Source: Diphasiastrum complanatum (Eukaryota > Streptophyta > Lycopodiopsida > Lycopodiales > Lycopodiaceae). Taken from it: 64,000 nucleotides of DNA. The notes under the pieces are model-generated. The model searched no databases. It had not been told where the DNA came from and worked only from the letters and a program-made list of their open reading frames with translations. Positions 1-11,798 of this stretch are shown in pieces. The position numbers were made by a program, and so were the translations under genes. Numbering within the stretch: the stretch's first letter is position 1; each line of letters begins with the position of its first letter. The stretch spans positions 15,187,624-15,251,623 of the forward strand of contig CM055114.1 in the NCBI GenBank assembly GCA_029204225.1. Reading direction: 5' to 3'.

Positions 1-234
1 TTTTGTTTTGTGGGGTGGTGGCAGATATCAGCTAGATGTCTTGAAAATGGTTATGCTTTATGGTGTTTTTTAGTACTATATTTTACTTTTTAGCTATATT
101 TTACTTTGTTGGATTATGAATAAATGCTTCAAAAGGTTTCAGTCTTGCTTTGTCAAGAGGAACTAAGTGCAGTTTGTATCTCTCTCTTCGTGCTACGCAG
201 GTTGAGGTGAGGTTGCTGCTCCCAGCGACGAACC

Positions 235-768
235 CCTATACTACATCAACGACACAAGGTACGTACAATGAGAGAGCTCTTCCATATAGTAATAGCTCGA
301 TATCTAAAGCATGACTCTAGAAAATAGACTAGGGTTTCATTTTAGGGCAAAAAGGCTGAGTTAACTTCCTTATTACATGCTGGAAATCCACTTAACTTCA
401 CAAAGGAAGTCGATTTTGCTATGTATTCCAAGCTCCCATAGTGAGAAGATAGAATATTTTTGGAGCTCATTGGCAATCTCAAGCTAGTTCACTATGTACA
501 TTGAGTTTTTGTGATCCAAATGAAATCAAATTGATTTCTACTTCATTCTCAGTCTACAGGCTGTGTCTTGCACGTGTGGACTTCAGTTTCATTGTTGATC
601 AATGCTTTTGATTGTTAATGCTTGTTGTTTTGTCAAATGGCTAATCTAGATCAACTTTTTTGTGTCTAGTTTTTTGATACATTGTTAAGCAAGCATCCAA
701 TCACTCTTGTGGATCTTTTGTAGATCCATTTATGGTCCTAAAGTACAGTACTTTCACATTTCTCACAC
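235..768 (+). repeat. Dispersed LTR-like repeat, family R, copy 1
   Basis: This stretch shares an ordered series of phrases with 27640-28190 and 44774-45493: 'agggcaa' followed by 'ttattacatgctgg', 'catagtgagaagatag', 'gatcaatgcttttgattg', and a right end reading 'tttatggtccta...agtac...ctttcaca'. A CACGTGTGG motif lies near the middle. It has no coding content. The ordered similarity with non-repetitive flanks makes it a dispersed repeat, most likely a solo LTR or a short non-autonomous element. The left boundary is uncertain and may lie before 235. Confidence 0.6.
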
Positions 769-1401
769 TTCCTCTTCAACTAGTGTTGGCATAGTTTTAA
801 CCATAGAACTTTGATGTTGAACCTTTTCTGTGCCTCCCCAATCGTCATGATCATGAGGGCAAGGTCAGGGTTTGGATCTTTAACTGGGTGAGTCATCGTG
901 TAGTACTGGCTTCAATCCAGTGAGAAGGGGGTTAAAATATGGATCTAATTTGAAACTAAGCCTACCAAGGGTGTCAATCTTGGCTTGAGATCTAAAGATG
1001 AAATGGCTCAGTTTGGAGATGTGGTGCTTGACACTCTTCTTGACTCTTTTGGGGTTTTGATATGTGAAGATCCTCTTCTTGGATCTTGGCTTTTCTTGGG
1101 CTATTTAGACTCTTTGAGCTCTAAACCTTCTCCTCTTGAGGCTTATCTTCACAAGGGAAAGGAGCAATGGAAGTAAGCTACCTATTAGATTATAGTGATC
1201 TCTCAAGGATGATGTCTAACTCCTATTTTACCATTGTGTGTTTTTGTGGATTAGGAGGATGAAGGCTTGTGATAATGATATTTTTTATTGTGATAGCATG
1301 ATTAGGAAACACATTCAAGCATTTATCAATCCACAAGCAAACATACAATGACAAAAAATGAGGACTTCACATAAAAAGAAAAGTTAGGAGGAGGAGGCTT
1401 T

Positions 1402-1404
<3 letters not shown>
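769..1404. other. No recognisable gene
   Basis: Non-repetitive sequence. A 63-codon open frame at 985-1176 (+) has no motif or family resemblance and I do not treat it as a gene. Confidence 0.5.

Positions 1405-1489
<85 letters not shown>
1405..1489. repeat. (CT)n microsatellite
   Basis: About 42 uninterrupted CT units. It is the first of several very long AG/CT tracts in the window. Confidence 0.97.
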
Positions 1490-1491
<2 letters not shown>

Positions 1492-2269
1492 TCTTGCAAA
1501 TGAAAAGATTACAAAGTGGTGTCACATCTCTACTTATGGACAAAGTTAGGGTTAGGGTTTTTGGTTCACCCAAAAACCATGTGCCATAATAACTTGACCA
1601 TCATAAAAGGCTTAAATTCCAAATTGCATTTTAGAACTACTTGGGTCCTTTCTTATTTTGGCCCATTGGTATTTTAGATCTATCTCTATTTCTCGCACCT
1701 TTGGCTTACGAGTACAGTGCACCATTTAAGGGTGTCTGACATTATATTACTGATAGGTCTAACACGTATGTCGACTCGGCCATGTTTTTTATTCCGTTGT
1801 CGTAGAATCTGTTGGGGAGACACTGGGCTTTGTCTTCCTCGTCGGTCAGTCTCCAATCTTGTTGACCTTCTGATATTGGCTCTTCTAGTGAATCTGGATT
1901 TTGGAACTCCTTTTTGGTTGTTCATCAACGTTCCTTGGTGTAGTTCGATGGCATGATAACATGCGATATTCGTTGGGCACTTTCAGCATTTGTTATAAGA
2001 TCAAAGGTTGAACTTTCTTAACACCAACTTGGTGAGGAGAAGTCGGCTTTCCCTGCTAGCTCATTTGATAGAATTTTTGCACTCTCTTTAACTTTGGAAT
2101 GTGTTGTCAGTGGAGCCATGGGAAAGTCCTCTTTTTGAGTTTTGATTCCTCCATATTCGAATTGAATGATACAGTCCCCTTTTAGCTCACACGAACATCT
2201 TGTAATCCGTTAGAAGAATCTTCACCAGAATCATCCGTTAGAAGAATCTTCACTAGAATCTTCTAATAT
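1490..2269. other. No recognisable gene
   Basis: Includes a short 'gttagggttagggtttt' at 1546-1562, only two telomere-like units and probably chance. Overlapping open frames on both strands at 1686-1956 have no recognisable family. Confidence 0.5.
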
Positions 2270-2960
2270 GTCCCCACTGCAATTTTGGTGACAGTCCCTT
2301 GGCACCTCACAGCAGATAGAGCTGGTAGAATCTATCAAGCCAATAGTAGCTGAGGAAGTCAAAAAATTGGCAACTGATGAAGTCCAAAGGATTTTGCCAA
2401 GTCTCTTGGCACAATCATTTGCAAAGATTTCTTGTTGATGAACTACAAAGGGAGCCTGTGTCAACAGAGCAACTTGAAGGCAACTCAGCACTAGGTCCCA
2501 AGCAAAGTGTGACCACGCAACCTTCAATTGGGAAGTGCAATACCAAGGGGGAGACTAAGGTTGATGACTGCCCTTCAACGAGCAATATTCAACCAAAGTC
2601 TGATTGTTCCACAAGGCAACACACCATTAATACAATGCCAAATCTAGATATATCCATTCTTAAACAGCCAAATCTAGGGAATTCAAGCCCAAAAAGACCA
2701 ACTGCACAGTAAGAATCATCGCCTACAATGTCTACGTCTTGTCCTCAATTGGTAAGATTGACTGCCAAAAAATGTCTTTAGGTTAAAGCACACCACGAAT
2801 ACCTAGATAGACTAAGCAGTCAAGCGAGCACGTCCTATCCACATTACGAATTGAGAGAGATCACAATAATATCACTGGGAGAAGTAGCGTCGATCTATCA
2901 GGATCAATATCAACCAGTCTTATCATGGTACCCTCTGATGGATGTTGTCGACTACCCATC
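2270..2960 (+). pseudogene. Decayed coding-like block, family unknown
   Basis: The plus strand reads like former coding sequence in pieces. One stretch at about 2300-2420 gives an amphipathic helix-like peptide (…LVESIKPIVAEEVKK…). A second frame at 2377-2712 is Ser/Thr/Gln/Asn-rich, and a third at about 2730-2980 includes '…HEYLDRLSSQ…'. Stops and frame changes separate them. I do not recognise the family. It could be a retroelement gag or a transposon accessory ORF. No introns or start are evident. Confidence 0.3.
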
Positions 2961-3206
2961 ATGGAGCACAATTATTAAATAAAGTATTTTAAACTTAGCT
3001 TTTGTAAAGTTCCTAAGTTGGGAAACACAACTTTTTCTCAAGAAACACAAAGTGACCTTTACGGTCAAGATAGTGATCTTGATGGAACTTCAGTAGCCAA
3101 TTTGACTGAAGGAGGCTCACCTCTCAAATCTATAAGAGGGAGCCATTTCCTTTGTATTGGATCATCTTCTACTCTTCTTAATAAAACTTTGTCCATTTCA
3201 TCTTGG

Positions 3207-3383
<177 letters not shown>

Positions 3384-3539
3384 CATTAAGAAAATCATGG
3401 AGCGATCATTAAGATCCGTAGGTAGGATTTCTTTGATCATTCACCTCCCTTGAGCAGATCAACCTCTTGAGGAGAATATCTAGAGCCAAGGATGCCTAGA
3501 CAAGAACAAATAAACAAAACAAAAAAAAGACCAAAAAGA

Positions 3540-3805
3540 GAAAAAACACAAGGTCTTCATCTTAAATTTCCACAAATGTTAATTGGAACCATTTAGCTTG
3601 TCTGCGATGAGACCGGCTTTACTTTGAGAATCCATCTGGAACTTAGTCTGTTGATCGTACGCTAAGATGTAGTAATCCCAACAATAGGAAAACAATTCTT
3701 TGATACTGAATAGTTTGATATCAATTTGATATTGTGAAAGATATTAAGTGTTAGAGCTTTTGCTCTGATATGATGTAGGAATCAGATAAAAAGTAGTGAT
3801 GTGTC
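3540..3805 (-). pseudogene. Copia family B 5' stub (gag start, leader, LTR edge)
   Basis: On the minus strand this matches 53980-54245 of the family B element. It contains the gag codons for K-F-K-M-K-T ('cttcatcttaaattt'), the untranslated leader with the 'atatcaatttgatat' segment, and a degenerate primer-site copy 'gctctgatatgatgtagg' followed by 'aaaagtagtga'. The rest of the LTR and all of pol are absent. It is a truncated relic that must have arisen by insertion and later deletion. Confidence 0.7.
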
Positions 3806-4089
3806 GTTGGTGTTGGAGTGTGTGGATGTGAAACCGTGGCGAAAGAGGGGGAAAAAAGCATACAGACAGAAAGGGAGAAAAAAAAGAAAAAAGAAAAAAA
3901 AGTGTGGCGAAAAGTTAGAAAAATTTTGGCAATAAAATTGAGCTGCAAGGGGGGAAACGAAGGAGGTATATGTACAGGGGAATAAGGAAAATGAAATTGT
4001 GAAATATGTATAGGGGTAAAAATAAAAAGAAAATAAGGAGGAGAAAATGAGATAATGGTAAAAAAAACAATAAACATAAAGTTGAGTCC

Positions 4090-5560
4090 CTATATGTTTT
4101 TTTTTAAAAAAAAATTTAAAAGAAATACAAGGTGTGAGATATGCTTCAGAGATCCTTTTCCAGTTGTTGGCCCTATGCATCTTCGACATCGCGGTTCTTT
4201 TGATGGGTTTCTGGAACTGTACGGACGAAGCAGGACCACCGTTTTGAAGGCCTTATTTGGGTCGAAACAATACTGTCCAAAACACATATCCCACCTGGTA
4301 TCCACCTTGGCAGCAGTCAGTAAAGTCTCCACATTGTAATAAGCTTCCAGTACAATGAGATCTGGAGAATAAGCCGTGTTGGTCAGAAAGCGGTTGAGTG
4401 CTCGTTTGAAATTGATGGTCGTGCTCCAATCCTTTGCTGACTTTATGATTGGCCAGTTGTAGGCCTTGATGCTGGGAGTCTGCAAGGCTGACCAAGATTG
4501 CCTCCTGACATTGGGTGATACACTGGATCTACCCATAAAACTATAGGAGCTGTAAGATATTCTTTGATAAGCTTTGGGTTGCATAAGAGTGTTGCTTTCC
4601 TCCACTCTGGTTGAGGATGTAGGAGCAAAAGGATATCAGCCAGCTTCTTCTTGAGTAGCTCCTCGAGCTTTTCTGGTAGTGTATAGCTGCCTCTGGTGGT
4701 GATGTCTGGATATTTCTTTTCCAAGATGGCCGACTATTCTGAGTCAGGTATCATGTATGTGCACCGCCACAGTATCAGAGAGGTTATCCACTGGGCGAGG
4801 AGGAACTATGAAAGTTGATGGAAGATTAGATTTGGAGGTGAGAGGTGGAGAAGAAGCACGAGGAGGAGAATTGGTGCGAGATGGTGAGATGGCGTGAGAG
4901 TTCGGGCATGTTAGGATCGATTTGAGAGGTGGTAGTGGCATCCATCTGAGAGTGGCCATCTCAGTATCCTTGGTGCAGAGCTCAGTGTCATGAAGCTTCT
5001 CTGATTATGGTAAGTTTGCAGTACACGGCCAAAGTGGTCCTTGTAATATTCTGCACACTTCCTCAGCAACTTTTGAGCGGTCGTGATTCGTCTTCTGCCA
5101 CAGCTACCATCTGATCTAGGACAGTCTGGATGGCCTGCACTTGTTGGTTTGCTTGTTGGACTTTCATTTCCAAGGCCGCCTGTTGAGTCTTGAAGTTGGT
5201 CTGGGGCCGCTGATTCTCTGTTCACTCCTTTGAGACATTACACTCCAATTGGTAGACGTAATCCTTGAGGGATCTCTCTGAGGCTTGGAGAGATTTGGAT
5301 TCCTATTCCAGCACTGTCTATTTCATGACCAGGTGCTGGCGGTCTAATTGATAAGTTTGTCGGGCAGTCTTCTCTTGGAGGATCTGGGACTTGAGGTTGT
5401 CTATGTGTTGTTGGTGATTATGAGCTGGTTGCTCTACTTTCTTGAGCTGGCCTGATGGACCAAGTCCTGACTCTCTTTCCTTTCTTTTTCTCTCTCTTGG
5501 TTCAGCCGTGCGACCTGATCAGTCAAGGCCTGTAGTGATCAAGCATGCAAGATAGATGGC
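4090..5560 (-). pseudogene. Decayed long ORF with coiled-coil N-terminus, unrecognised
   Basis: Minus-strand frames connect across shifts at about 5225, 4950, 4740 and 4600. The upstream part (5560-5200) is Gln/Lys/Glu-rich and coiled-coil-like ('…EMKVQQANQQVQ…'). Then comes a Pro/Ser-rich segment (about 4750-4920), a leucine-rich stretch with 'LLKKKLADILLLLHPQPEW' (4620-4720), and a C-terminal part with 'NRFLTNTAYSPDLIVLEAYY' (about 4300-4400). I do not recognise the protein. It may be a gag-like or caulimovirid-like coat region, or a host pseudogene. At least four frame breaks and several stops show it is not functional. Confidence 0.35.
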
Positions 5561-5599
5561 ATAGGATCTATACCTCTTTGCTTAGGCACATGTAAAAGG

Positions 5600-6640
5600 A
5601 TAGATCTAGATAATGTTTTGTATGTTCCTACCATTTCAAGAAACTTGCTTAGTGTAGGACAATTAATGGACAATGGACTAGATGTACATTTCAAAAAATG
5701 GAGTTTGTTCCATCTTGAAAAATGATAAGTGCATAGCTAGTGGCATAAAGGACAAGACCTCCATAAATGAAATGATGCCTGGAACACGAAGCGACTAGAT
5801 TCGTATCGTCACCTTTAACTAGAGTGAAATAAACTCTTAGTTGATTGTCCATTGATGATGTAATTTACATGTATTTGTAATATATCTTTTAACTAGAGTT
5901 AGTTAATGGAGCGTCACACCTAGAATATCTAGAGGTGTGTCTGCTCGCTTCGTAGGAAATAAAAAGAAGGCACGCTTCATTTTCACACCACCGAGAGAGA
6001 GAGAGAGAGAGTTCCTGTATTGTGAGATTGAAGAAGTGAATAGAGCATCAAAGGTTATTTCCCTTGCATTCTGTTCTCCGCACTGCTGAGTGTGAGTGAT
6101 TTCGAATCTACTAGCAATGTCGTATGCATTACTTAAATAATTCTTTGGTTAGACAATACAATAGTTCATTACAGTCGTTTGTTGTGTTTCCGTAAAATTG
6201 ATCTAAAGAACTGTCTTTAAACTAAATTACCCGTCTGCGCGAATACTTTGTGTTCGGCATCCGAGTAAATTATATCTTGGTGCAGTTTTCCATAGTCACT
6301 GATAGTGAAGTATGTGTGCATGTGAAATGTTAGTTCCTGTCCGAGGAATTGAGTTATTGATCTGTATTTGTGTTGGTAACGAAGATAATTGTTTCTAACA
6401 TATTTGAGAACTGTTTGAGTTCTTTAACCGTGACTGGACTTTAGTTGTTGAGGACTTCTGTCTAGAACACATCAGTTCATGAATAAGATTAACCATTTGT
6501 CTGTTCGTACACATCTACATCGAACATAACATAGATCCATGCTGACGATTGAATCAGTTAGAGTGTAATTCATTCGAGCTACTCTGATAACATGTCATTT
6601 GTAGAACACTTTTCATTTGGTTTGATATAGGAAGATTGTT
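5600..6640 (+). repeat. LTR-like leader upstream of gypsy-type gag
   Basis: Non-coding sequence with LTR-like composition: a short (GA)n at 5994-6011, 'tgtattgtgagattgaagaag', and long T-rich runs just before the gag relic at 7.1 kb. It probably includes the 5' LTR and leader of that element. I could not find a second copy or a convincing TG...CA boundary, so the extent is a guess. Confidence 0.3.
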
Positions 6641-6700
6641 GTTTGGAACTCATTATCAACACACACCCACGTTTGGAATTCATTATCAACACACACCCAC
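6641..6700 (+). repeat. 30-bp direct tandem duplication
   Basis: Two adjacent units, 6641-6670 and 6671-6700, begin 'gtttggaactcattatcaac' and differ at one base. They lie in the presumed leader of the gypsy-type element. Confidence 0.9.
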
Positions 6701-6756
6701 AACAAAAGTGATACTGGTTACTTATAAAATGTCTGTTGACAACCAGATTTGGCATG

Positions 6757-6867
6757 ACTCCATTTCATTTGAAATAAGTCAGGATTGTACCAGTTTAACA
6801 ACTTTTAAGTGCTATCTCCTTGGGGAACGACATAAATACTACACATATCTAGCAATTCTTTGTTGGT
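6757..6867 (+). repeat. ~110-bp direct repeat flanking the gag relic (left copy)
   Basis: Nearly identical to 8662-8773. It includes 'agtgctatctccttggggaacg' and 'acacatatctagcaattc'. The two copies bracket the gag coding region at 7080-8570. Confidence 0.9.
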
Positions 6868-7079
6868 ATTTTACAACATATGCCAATTTTCGACGTCATT
6901 GCTGGGATACAAATTGACAACTCCATCTCCATCCCCAGTGTTTGTCAGATAGAGTTGCTCGACTAGAAAGATATCGCAAACTTTGAGAGAAATTTTTTAA
7001 AAGACTTCAGGATCTTTGCAAAGAAGAGAATCACCTTTTTTGAATTTTAATCCCGAAAAATTTATCTAAAAACTCTTGT

Positions 7080-8570
7080 CCTGAAGCTTCTGCTGCAGCT
7101 GAACCAGGTTTTGAAGTTGTAAATCCAAAGCCTGCTGATCATGATCCTGAACTAGAGCCGGAGCTTGAAGTTGAACCAGAACCGATTATGGAAGTCCCTA
7201 CTCCCCGTTTCATTTCAATCTCGAAGATCAAATATGATTATTTTAAAGGAACATCTTCAGATGATGCTGACAATCATGTTTTGTAGTTCGAGTCAATTGC
7301 TATCGAACAACGAAGGTGCTGATACTGACAAGCTGCAGATCTTTGCTATTCTTCTGAGAAAGCAAGTGCGCATATAGTACAACCAAGTCCAAGACGTGTA
7401 GCTACCTGGTTACCGCTGAAAGATGCATTTCTGAACTAGTTCAGAGAAATTGGTTATTCATCCAAAATTCTTGGATGACTCAATAATGTACAGAAGAAGA
7501 GTAGGAATCTCTTCAAAAGTACACAAGAAAAGTAAAAAATTTAATTGAAAAACTAATGGGAGTGTACTCTGTCGCGATGCAGATTGAATGGTTTTTGGCA
7601 GGTTTACCACCAAAAATTAATCGATACTGCAGACAAGGAGATATGACTTCTTTATCAGCAGTCATAGCGAGTGCTGAGAACTATGAAACTTTCAAGTTAG
7701 CACGTAAAAGATGTTCTACCAGACGAACTTGAAAGTCTAAGCATGACTCCCGTGGCGGTGAAGACGAATCCAGTTCAAGTTCCTCCAGTTCCGATTCTAA
7801 TTCTAGTGACTCATCAAACACAGAAACTGATGATACCGATCGAAGAAAGAAACAAAAGTCCAAATAAAAAGAAGATAGCAAAACTACTGAGGACAACTCT
7901 GCGACATCTAAAGTTGAAAAGCTTTGGAAAAGTAATATGGCTGATCTTAATAAGAAGTTCAACGATCGGAAAGTTCAGATTTCAGAAGTTGTAAACAAGA
8001 GACCGAAAGCTTCTTTTTCAAACTCAAGACTATGGTGTACGAAATGTGGTACATCTGGACATTCTAAAGAAGATTGTAGATTTGTGAACATAAAGTATGT
8101 TGAGATCTTTCTCATGAAGTACTATTTATATTTCAAGATGATGCGACTGCCAATTATGTTCAAGGCTCTACAGTACCATTCCAACAAGGCAAACCAAAGT
8201 TTGCACCAAAGAGACACAACCCACCAGAATTTGTTGGTCCTTCCAGTTCGAATAAATCTGTTTCGGGAGACTGTTATAACTGTGGTGAACCAAGACATTT
8301 TTCATCGGACTGTCCACAGCCTCAAAAATTGATCGGATTTATAACTTTGTGCTCAAACTGTAAAGAACTTGGCCACAAGTATCTGGACTGTCCACAACTG
8401 TTGAAGCCATGTCCAAAGTACCAATATGTTGCTACACTTGTTGCCACTGCCGATACAAAATTAAAATATTCGGTTGATGCCGTTGTACAGAAGGTTGATG
8501 TCATCAAAGCCAAACAGTCAAAGATAGTTGACCAATCTTGGCCAAGCGATGAAGTTATTTAAAGTGGCTA
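7080..8570 (+). pseudogene. gag: Ty3/gypsy-type Gag with CCHC knuckles, broken
   Basis: Several shifted frames join into a retroviral-type Gag, the structural protein that packages element RNA. An acidic 'PELEPELEVEPEP' lead-in (about 7150) precedes the capsid-like region. That region runs from 'YDYFKGTSSDDADNH' (about 7230) through 'WLPLKDAFL' and 'REIGYSSKILG' (7410-7475) to 'LSAVIASAENYETFKLARKR' (about 7650-7710). Zinc knuckles follow: C-T-K-C-G-T-S-G-H-S-K-E-D-C near 8040, a second at about 8275 (YNCGEPRHFSSDCP), and a third C-S-N-C-K-E-L-G-H-K-Y-L-D-C near 8352. At least four frameshifts and several stops are present, and no protease or pol follows before 8662. Assignment to gypsy rather than another LTR class rests on the retrotrans_gag-like capsid. 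Confidence 0.65.
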
Positions 8571-8661
8571 CGAGAAGAAAAAGCTCCTCAAAAACCGACA
8601 CGAAAGTATCTTCAAAGAAGCGGAGAAATTCCTCGAAGAAGAAATCTTAACACTCGAGTCC

Positions 8662-8773
8662 ATTTCATTCAAAATAAGTCAGGACTGTACCAATTTAACA
8701 ACTTTTAAGTGCTATCTCCTTGGAGAACGACATAAATACTACACATATCTAGCAATTCTTTGTTGGTATATTA
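8662..8773 (+). repeat. ~110-bp direct repeat flanking the gag relic (right copy)
   Basis: Second copy of 6757-6867. No coding function is apparent. Confidence 0.9.
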
Positions 8774-9118
8774 CGACTTTTACATGTCCAAATCTATTTA
8801 AGGGTCTCAGTCGGTAACTACTCTAGTCTACGGGACTTGATCTGTTACTTGAAAACTAACTAATCTAAAACCAACACTAACAAGTAGGATTGTTTAGATC
8901 TAATCTAGCTATCTGATTGGGGTCATCTAATTGAAACACTATCTTCGTAGGACAATTGAATAGATTTAACCAGACAAGGACTATCTACGCGAGCTAGTCT
9001 ACCTACTTGGTCTTCCTAAAATCCACCTAGTAAACGACTGATCTAACTGGCTAAGTAGTATTAATCAGGCCTTGGCATTTTGTGAATAAATTTTTGCGAG
9101 TTTCTTTCCTGCCATCAT
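8774..9118. other. No recognisable gene
   Basis: A+T-rich non-coding sequence with many short 'ctaatct/ctagtct' variants. Nothing is supported here. Confidence 0.5.
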
Positions 9119-9130
9119 TCAACAAAAAGA

Positions 9131-9946
9131 TAGCACATGGTGTGCCACCCTTTTTATGCTACTACTTTTATGTTTATTATTAAGAATGTAGTTTGGTACA
9201 TAGTTAAAGATCCCACTAAGTAAAAAAAATTTCAAATTAAAAGTTTTTTTTGCAGCTAAGCAGCACGCTGACAAATTTTTTTTTTTTTTTGTGCAGCCAA
9301 CCCAGATAGCACGGCACGCTGACAATTTTTTTTTTTTTTTGTGCAGCCAACCCAGATAGCACGCCGACGTGCTATCTAGGTTGGTTGCAAAAGAAAAATT
9401 CATTTCAAGTAGCACGCCGGCGTGCTATCTTGGTTAAATGCAAAAAAATTTTCTCATTTCATATAGCACGCGGGTGTGCTATCTTTAAAGGCTATAATTT
9501 TTTTTTAGTTGTTTTAATTAGCACGTCGGCTTACGATGTTGGGAGGTTTAAATAAATATTTCGAAATAATGTTTTTACTCAAAATTTGGTTCTCAAATGT
9601 GTCAAAATAGCTTTTCTATTTTATAATTTACTTGGCTAGCACACCGGCATGCTAGCCGAATCAACTCCAAAAAGAAATCTATGTTTTCAAAAAGTTCTTC
9701 AAAAAACCTTCATGTTTTTGAAATAAAAAATTTGCAGGCTAGCACGCCGGCATGCTATCTTCTACAACTTCAAGGACAATGTTTTTTAAATAAAAGTGAG
9801 CTTGTATTTATCGAGCAACAAAGTATTTGGTGATGAACCTATTTAGAATTTGATGGATAGTCACATTTTTAAGTATGCATCAAACCATCATTCTTGTTCT
9901 TAAAAAATCATGTAGTGGCATAGAAAGAGTAGCACACCATGTGCTA
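9131..9946. repeat. Array of TAGCACGCCGGCGTGCTA-type palindromes
   Basis: Ten variants of an imperfect or perfect palindrome occur. Full or near-full copies start at 9131, 9307, 9357, 9410, 9464, 9519, 9637, 9740 and 9930, with a half-copy at 9261. The 9410-9427 copy is a perfect 18-bp palindrome. Intervals of 50, 53, 54 and 55 bp, then about 2x59 and 2x52, suggest a decayed tandem repeat with a ~53-bp unit. The spacers of the first copies share a poly-T tract and 'gtgcagccaacccag'. Array edges carry variants with centre 'catg' instead of 'ccgg'. No coding content is supported. Confidence 0.85.
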
Positions 9947-9961
9947 CCATTTTGTTGGAGC

Positions 9962-10986
9962 ATGTCATGGAAGATACTCAGGGATTGGTGCGGTCACTAA
10001 GGCCTTCTTGAGTTTGTGGAAAGCCTCAGTGGCTTCAGTTCTCCACTCTAATTGGATAGTCATATGGTAGATTAAGCGGGCCAGCTTAGTGAAGTTCAGG
10101 ACAAACCTCCGATAATAATTGCATTGCCCCATAAAGATGTACACTTCATGTACAGTTCCCAGTTCAGGCAATGCAAATATTATGCATATCTTGTCGACGT
10201 CAGTGGCGATACCATGACTCAAAACTACATGGCCTAACACTATGCCGTGCGTGACCAGAAATTGGCATTTGGCCAGGTCTAGGGATATGCTGAATAATCG
10301 ACACTGGATGAACACTTTCTCTAAGAAAGCTAAATGTTGGGCTCTAGAGGAGTGGACACACAAGTCACCCATGAATATTTCAAGAAACTTCCAGAGAAAA
10401 TCCTTGAAGGTATAACTCATCACTCGATGGAAAGTGCTGGGAGCATTGCACAATCCGAAAATGGCATCACTTTGTAGGCATATGTTCCCCACTCAGTGGA
10501 GAAGGCAGTTTTGTGATGATCTTCTGGGGCTATCTGCACCTGGTTATAGCCACTAAACCCATTCAGAAAACTATAGGCTTATGCTTCGGCTATTCTCTCT
10601 AACACATTTTCCGTGGATGGTAAGGGAAAACGGTCCTTGTTGGTTATGACATTCAGCTTTTTGTAGTCCACACCGATTCGAAGTTTTCCATTTTTCTTAG
10701 GTACAACCACGATAGGTGATACCCAATTAGTGTGTTCCATCTCATAGATGAATCCTACATCTAGAAGCTTCTTCAATTCTTCTTCGATCAACTGGGCGTA
10801 GTGCGGATTGGACTTATAAGGCCTCCTAACTATGGGGTTTGCACCATTAGGCAGTGGAATGGTGTGAACCACTACATTTGGTGATATGCCCTTGAGCTCA
10901 GCGTAATTCCAAGCAAGACAGTCGCGATATTTGCAGAGAAGTGCCTTGAGATCCTTGAGTTCCTCTCCCTCTACATCCTTGTGCAA
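9962..10986 (-). pseudogene. pol: Ty3/gypsy reverse transcriptase - RNase H start, broken
   Basis: The reading frame from 10995 starts with the pre-RT linker (…YRDCLAWNYAELKG…). RT motifs follow: 'WVSPIVVVPKKNGKLR', then 'GVDYKKLN', then 'FPLP'. A stop near 10580 and a frameshift near 10500 follow. The second frame (10492-9965) carries '…GLCNAPSTF…' and the catalytic box as F-M-G-D, where gypsy RTs have Y/F-x-D-D, so a catalytic Asp is lost. It continues to the connection region '…WRTEATEAFHKLKKAL'. RNase H and integrase are missing. The 5' part of the same gene continues at 12045-11799, beyond an inserted repeat. Confidence 0.9.
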
Positions 10987-11798
10987 AAAGTACAAAAAGG
11001 ACCAAGAGTGGATCCTAATCTGATCCTCAAGAGGGTTTGGTTGTCAGATTACTTGATCTATCAATCTACTTGAGATTAAGATCAATCTAGATCAATTCTA
11101 GACACAAAATCCTAACAAGAACAATTATTAATTGAAGGTAGGTGTACTTTCTGGTTTCACATGTGTGAAGCACTGTCTGAGTACGGAATCCAACCTGAAA
11201 ATCAAGTACACATTGATAGAACCTCAAAACAATCAAAGCAAATGTAGACAAATGGAGAGAATCACTCAAAATTGCTTCCAAAACCAAGATTGGTGTCTCA
11301 CAATGATTATGGCCAAATGTGGCTCTATATATACAATAAGTGGGAGCTCATGGTACTGATCATCCCTCTCATCCCACATGTGTGAAGGTGCTTTCTCATA
11401 TGATGATTCATCATGCAAAACTGACACTTGGACAAAACCTTCTATTTTGAGCACTTTTGGTCCATTTTCCTTCTATATGGAGATCTACTTGGAAATCTTC
11501 TAGAAGTAAAAATTTGCCTACTTCAGCTTATTCCACACGTGTGAGCTGTCCTCTACACATGGGATATGACACCTAACCAAAGGATGTGGCTCATGCAATC
11601 AATAGATTGATGCCATGTGTCATATGTTTAGAAAACTAATTTTTGGCCTTTTTAGCCACTAGAACTTGAATTAAATCATATGTACAACATATATGATTAT
11701 GGTACATGACAAGTACACTAGTTTCACACGTGGAAACAGGCTCCACACATGTGTGTTTATCTATATACAAGATTTTTGGCCTCTACCAAGCTTATTTT
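10984..11798 (-). repeat. Family R repeat, copy 2, inserted in gypsy pol
   Basis: Read on the minus strand, this segment has family R features: 'cttcacacatgtgaa', 'ctagattgatctt', 'ggatccactcttggtcc' and a terminal 'gtactttttgcaca'. It starts on that strand with 'ttgtgaaaaatg', so the two ends form a short inverted repeat TTGTG(C)AAAAA. It separates two parts of one gypsy reading frame (RT at 10986 and below, pre-RT at 11799 and above). The candidate target duplication is imperfect (ggatg/gatga). A solo LTR or TIR element is the likely identity. Confidence 0.65.

Noticed and set aside
1546-1562. Telomere-like gttagggttaggg
   Set aside because: Only about two units; no array and no telomeric context.
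9119-9415. 98-codon minus-strand ORF
   Set aside because: It arises from the palindrome array and poly-T spacers; its repeats mirror the DNA repeats.
9131-9946. CRISPR-like reading of the palindromic array
   Set aside because: Eukaryotic setting, spacers are not unique (poly-T and shared phrases), and units are decayed; it is a tandem repeat.
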